From assembly GCA_900769985.1 (NCBI GenBank), contig CAAGIS010000237.1:1-20669 (forward strand): a DNA stretch of 20,669 bases, in the 5' to 3' direction. The stretch is from Spirochaetia bacterium. GTDB lineage: Bacteria; Spirochaetota; Spirochaetia; Treponematales; Treponemataceae. A program made the translations under genes and the position numbers. Every line of letters begins with the position of its first letter. The stretch's first letter is position 1. This document shows positions 19,604 to 20,669 of this stretch, one piece after another. The notes beneath the pieces are model-generated. The model made no database searches. It was not told the origin of the DNA and saw only the letters and a list, made by a program, of their open reading frames with translations.

Positions 19604-19632
19604 CTTATAAAATTTTGGCTGAAGCCGAGCAA
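19604..19632 (-). promoter_or_regulatory. Possible promoter of the coiled-coil gene
   Basis: TTGCTC (19632-19627) and TATAAG (19609-19604) on the minus strand, 17 bp apart. The predicted start is just before the AGGAGG site. The -35 lies in the loop of the first palindrome (19613-19652), so cruciform or protein binding there could control it. Confidence 0.4.
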
Positions 19633-19692
19633 AGCAAAGGCTTCAGCCAAAAGAAATTTGTCAATTTCTTTGTTCAGTGTACACTGAACAAA
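19613..19692. repeat. Three consecutive palindromes, including a perfect 24-bp one
   Basis: First, TTTTGGCTGAAGCC (19613-19626) and GGCTTCAGCCAAAA (19639-19652) are perfect 14-bp arms with a 12-base loop. Second, AGAAATT (19652-19658) and AATTTCT (19663-19669) enclose TGTC. Third, 19669-19692 is a perfect 24-bp palindrome centred on GTGTACAC, followed by a T run (19693-19699). The loop sequence GAGCAAAGC resembles the loop of the hairpin repeats at 737-773 and 1462-1501 on the other strand. Confidence 0.9.
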
Positions 19693-19725
19693 TTTTTTTA
19701 TGATCTTCTCAGGGTTTTTACGAGA

Positions 19726-19813
19726 TTAATATAATAATTTTTTTTAGAAAATTTATTCATTTCCAGTCATTTAATAGAAGGAATATTAGGTGAGTAAATT
19801 ATTTTTATGAAAT
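19726..19813. repeat. Cassette-end repeat C, copy 3
   Basis: It starts TTAATATAATAATTTTTTTT, as copy C1 does near 17291, and ends with AAATTATTTTTATGAAAT. It lacks the TGGATGGTTG tail of C1 and C2, which is replaced by the start of the DUF3990-like promoter region. Confidence 0.75.
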
Positions 19814-19850
19814 AATAACTTTTTTTATTATAATTTAGTCGTATTTAGCA

Positions 19851-19880
19851 TTGAAAGGACTACTTCTTTAGAAGTATAAT
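19851..19880 (+). promoter_or_regulatory. Promoter with internal operator before the DUF3990-like gene
   Basis: TTGAAA (19851-19856) and TATAAT (19875-19880) are 18 bp apart. Predicted start is at or near 19887, the first base of the ATG, and no ribosome site is visible, so the mRNA may be leaderless. Between the boxes, TACTTCT-TT-AGAAGTA (19861-19876) is a 7-bp inverted repeat overlapping the -10, well placed for repression by the toxin-antitoxin complex. Confidence 0.65.
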
Positions 19881-19886
19881 ATCAAT

Positions 19887-20564
19887 ATGGCAAAACTGAT
19901 TTTATATCATGGTTCATCGAAAATAATTGAAAAACCGGTGTATGGTGAAGGAAAAACTTGGAACGATTATGGGCGAGGTTTTTACTGTACACAAAATAAG
20001 GAACTCTCAAAAGAATGGGCTTGTCCTGATAACAATGATGGTTTTTCAAATTGTTATGAGATTCAAACTGACGATTTGAAAATTTTGAATCTTCAAGATC
20101 GGGATTTTAATATTCTACATTGGTTAACTATACTTATTCAAAATAGAAAGTTTGATTTAGACACGCCAATTATGCGTCAAGCAGATTTTTATCTAAAAAA
20201 TAATTTTTCAATCGATTTAACCAATTTTGATGCAATTATTGGATACCGTGCAGATGATTCATATTTCTCCTTTGCAAGAGCTTTTCTTTCTAACGCCATT
20301 TCATTGGAACAATTAAAAATTTCAATGAAGCTTGGAAAACTTGGTGAACAGTTTATGCTTAAAAGTTCAAAAGCCTTCAATTTAATTAAATTCACTGGGT
20401 ATGAAATTGCGGAAGCCAGAATATATTCTTCACGAAGAAAAAAACGTGATTCAGATGCAAAAAATCAATATAAAGAATTACTTTCAAATAATGATATTTC
20501 CGGTTTATTTATCCGTGATTTAATTTTAAGGGAGGTAAAAAGTGATGATGAATGCCTACGATAA
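19887..20564 (+). CDS. DUF3990-like protein, ADP-ribosyltransferase-fold toxin candidate
   Basis: This 225-residue protein opens MAKLILYHGSSKIIEKP with H8 in the LYHGS strand, then DYGRGFYCT (27-35) with Y33, and KLGEQFMLKS (151-160) with E154/Q155. These three stretches correspond to the H-Y-[E/Q] signature spacing of ADP-ribosyltransferase-fold proteins, and the overall pattern (YGRGFYCT, SKEWA, SYFSFARAFLSN) is that of DUF3990. Members are usually found in two-gene operons with a small protein and are suspected toxins. A 20-bp overlap with the next gene supports that here. The target, if any, cannot be read. The C-terminal 60 residues are basic and less conserved-looking. The promoter abuts the start codon. 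Confidence 0.7.
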   Translation: MAKLILYHGSSKIIEKPVYGEGKTWNDYGRGFYCTQNKELSKEWACPDNNDGFSNCYEIQTDDLKILNLQDRDFNILHWLTILIQNRKFDLDTPIMRQADFYLKNNFSIDLTNFDAIIGYRADDSYFSFARAFLSNAISLEQLKISMKLGKLGEQFMLKSSKAFNLIKFTGYEIAEARIYSSRRKKRDSDAKNQYKELLSNNDISGLFIRDLILREVKSDDECLR

Positions 20565-20669
20565 ATCTTATCTCCTTGATTTTAGAAACAATTTAGGTTT
20601 TGCTTTTGACTGTATTGCCAATCATTGTAATAAAAATCTTTCGGATTTCTATGATATTTTTATAGCCTC
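20545..20669 (+). CDS. Partner of the DUF3990-like protein, 5' part (partial)
   Basis: Two adjacent ATG codons (20545, 20548) follow a GGAGGT site (20531-20536) and overlap the end of the upstream gene by 20 bp. The 41 visible residues read MMNAYDKSYLLDFRNNLGFA then FDCIANHCNKNLSDFYDIFI. This matches the N-terminus of small helical proteins that commonly accompany DUF3990 genes, and it is the likely antitoxin. An in-frame GTG at 20542 is a further possible start. The gene runs off the window, so its length is unknown. Confidence 0.7.
   Translation, partial: MMNAYDKSYLLDFRNNLGFAFDCIANHCNKNLSDFYDIFIA

Larger units (their letters stand above)
19584..19886. other. 303-bp divergent intergenic region with palindromes
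   Basis: This gap separates the minus-strand coiled-coil gene from the plus-strand DUF3990-like gene. It holds the coiled-coil gene's promoter candidate, three successive palindromes (19613-19692), repeat copy C3 and the plus-strand promoter with an inverted repeat. An additional plus-strand TATAAT (19829-19834) has no clear -35. Confidence 0.7.

Noticed and set aside
19659..19664. TTGACA (minus strand) as -35 of the coiled-coil gene
   Set aside because: No -10-like sequence at 15-19 bp from it; TTGCTC/TATAAG nearer the gene fits better.
17322..19813. Classical integron array with attC sites
   Set aside because: I looked for RYYYAAC/GTTRRRY core pairs at the module junctions and found none; no integrase gene is in the window. 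The cassette idea is kept only as repeat-bounded modules.
1..20669. tRNA, rRNA, prophage or insertion-sequence transposase genes
   Set aside because: None seen on either strand.

Overview
The window is AT-rich bacterial DNA with compact operons, strong AGGAGG-type ribosome binding sites and many short palindromic intergenic repeats. The relaxed lipobox of the solute-binding lipoprotein, the two-TRD HsdS layout and the repeat-rich intergenic style suggest a spirochaete, most likely a host-associated Treponema. This is an inference from gene flavour; no rRNA or tRNA gene is present to confirm it.

Region 1 (1-4847) is a type I restriction-modification locus. It holds the 3' half of hsdS, with a tandem 8-bp repeat exactly between its two halves, and a full-length EcoR124I-like hsdR. 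Between them lie an oppositely oriented antitoxin/PIN-toxin pair and the stump of a RelE-like toxin gene. Region 2 (5087-10115) is housekeeping and signalling: a pseudo-receiver/degenerate-GGDEF/intact-EAL protein (a likely c-di-GMP phosphodiesterase), then a polar amino acid ABC transporter operon (lipoprotein, permease, ATPase) with a good promoter, followed 2 bp later by an EamA-family permease.

Region 3 (10116-16312) starts with a candidate structured small RNA and a 32-bp periodic repeat. It continues with minus-strand genes, listed right to left (in transcription order): an alternative sigma factor with a roughly 200-nt leader, a tandem AAA+ ATPase, a ClpP paralogue whose catalytic Asp aligns with Asn, an unknown 212-residue protein and a Sel1-repeat protein. 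The AAA+ protein carries a translocation-type pore loop and ends in an Ile-Gly-Phe tail beside the ClpP gene, so a dedicated unfoldase/protease pair is a testable hypothesis. An 80-bp composite repeat lies in inverted orientation on both sides of the clpP/unknown-gene pair.

Region 4 (16313-20669) is accessory DNA. After a gene of unknown function come two minus-strand two-gene modules: a zeta-like/COG4185 ATPase with a 69-residue partner, and DUF4160 with DUF2442. Each has the same kind of repeat at its 3' end and the same ~137-bp promoter-bearing repeat, including a 12-bp palindrome, at its 5' end, so they look like interchangeable cassettes. A small coiled-coil gene, a run of three palindromes and a plus-strand DUF3990-like (ADP-ribosyltransferase-fold) toxin candidate with its partner complete the window. 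The DUF3990-like gene has a promoter that appears to give a leaderless mRNA, with an inverted repeat between -35 and -10.
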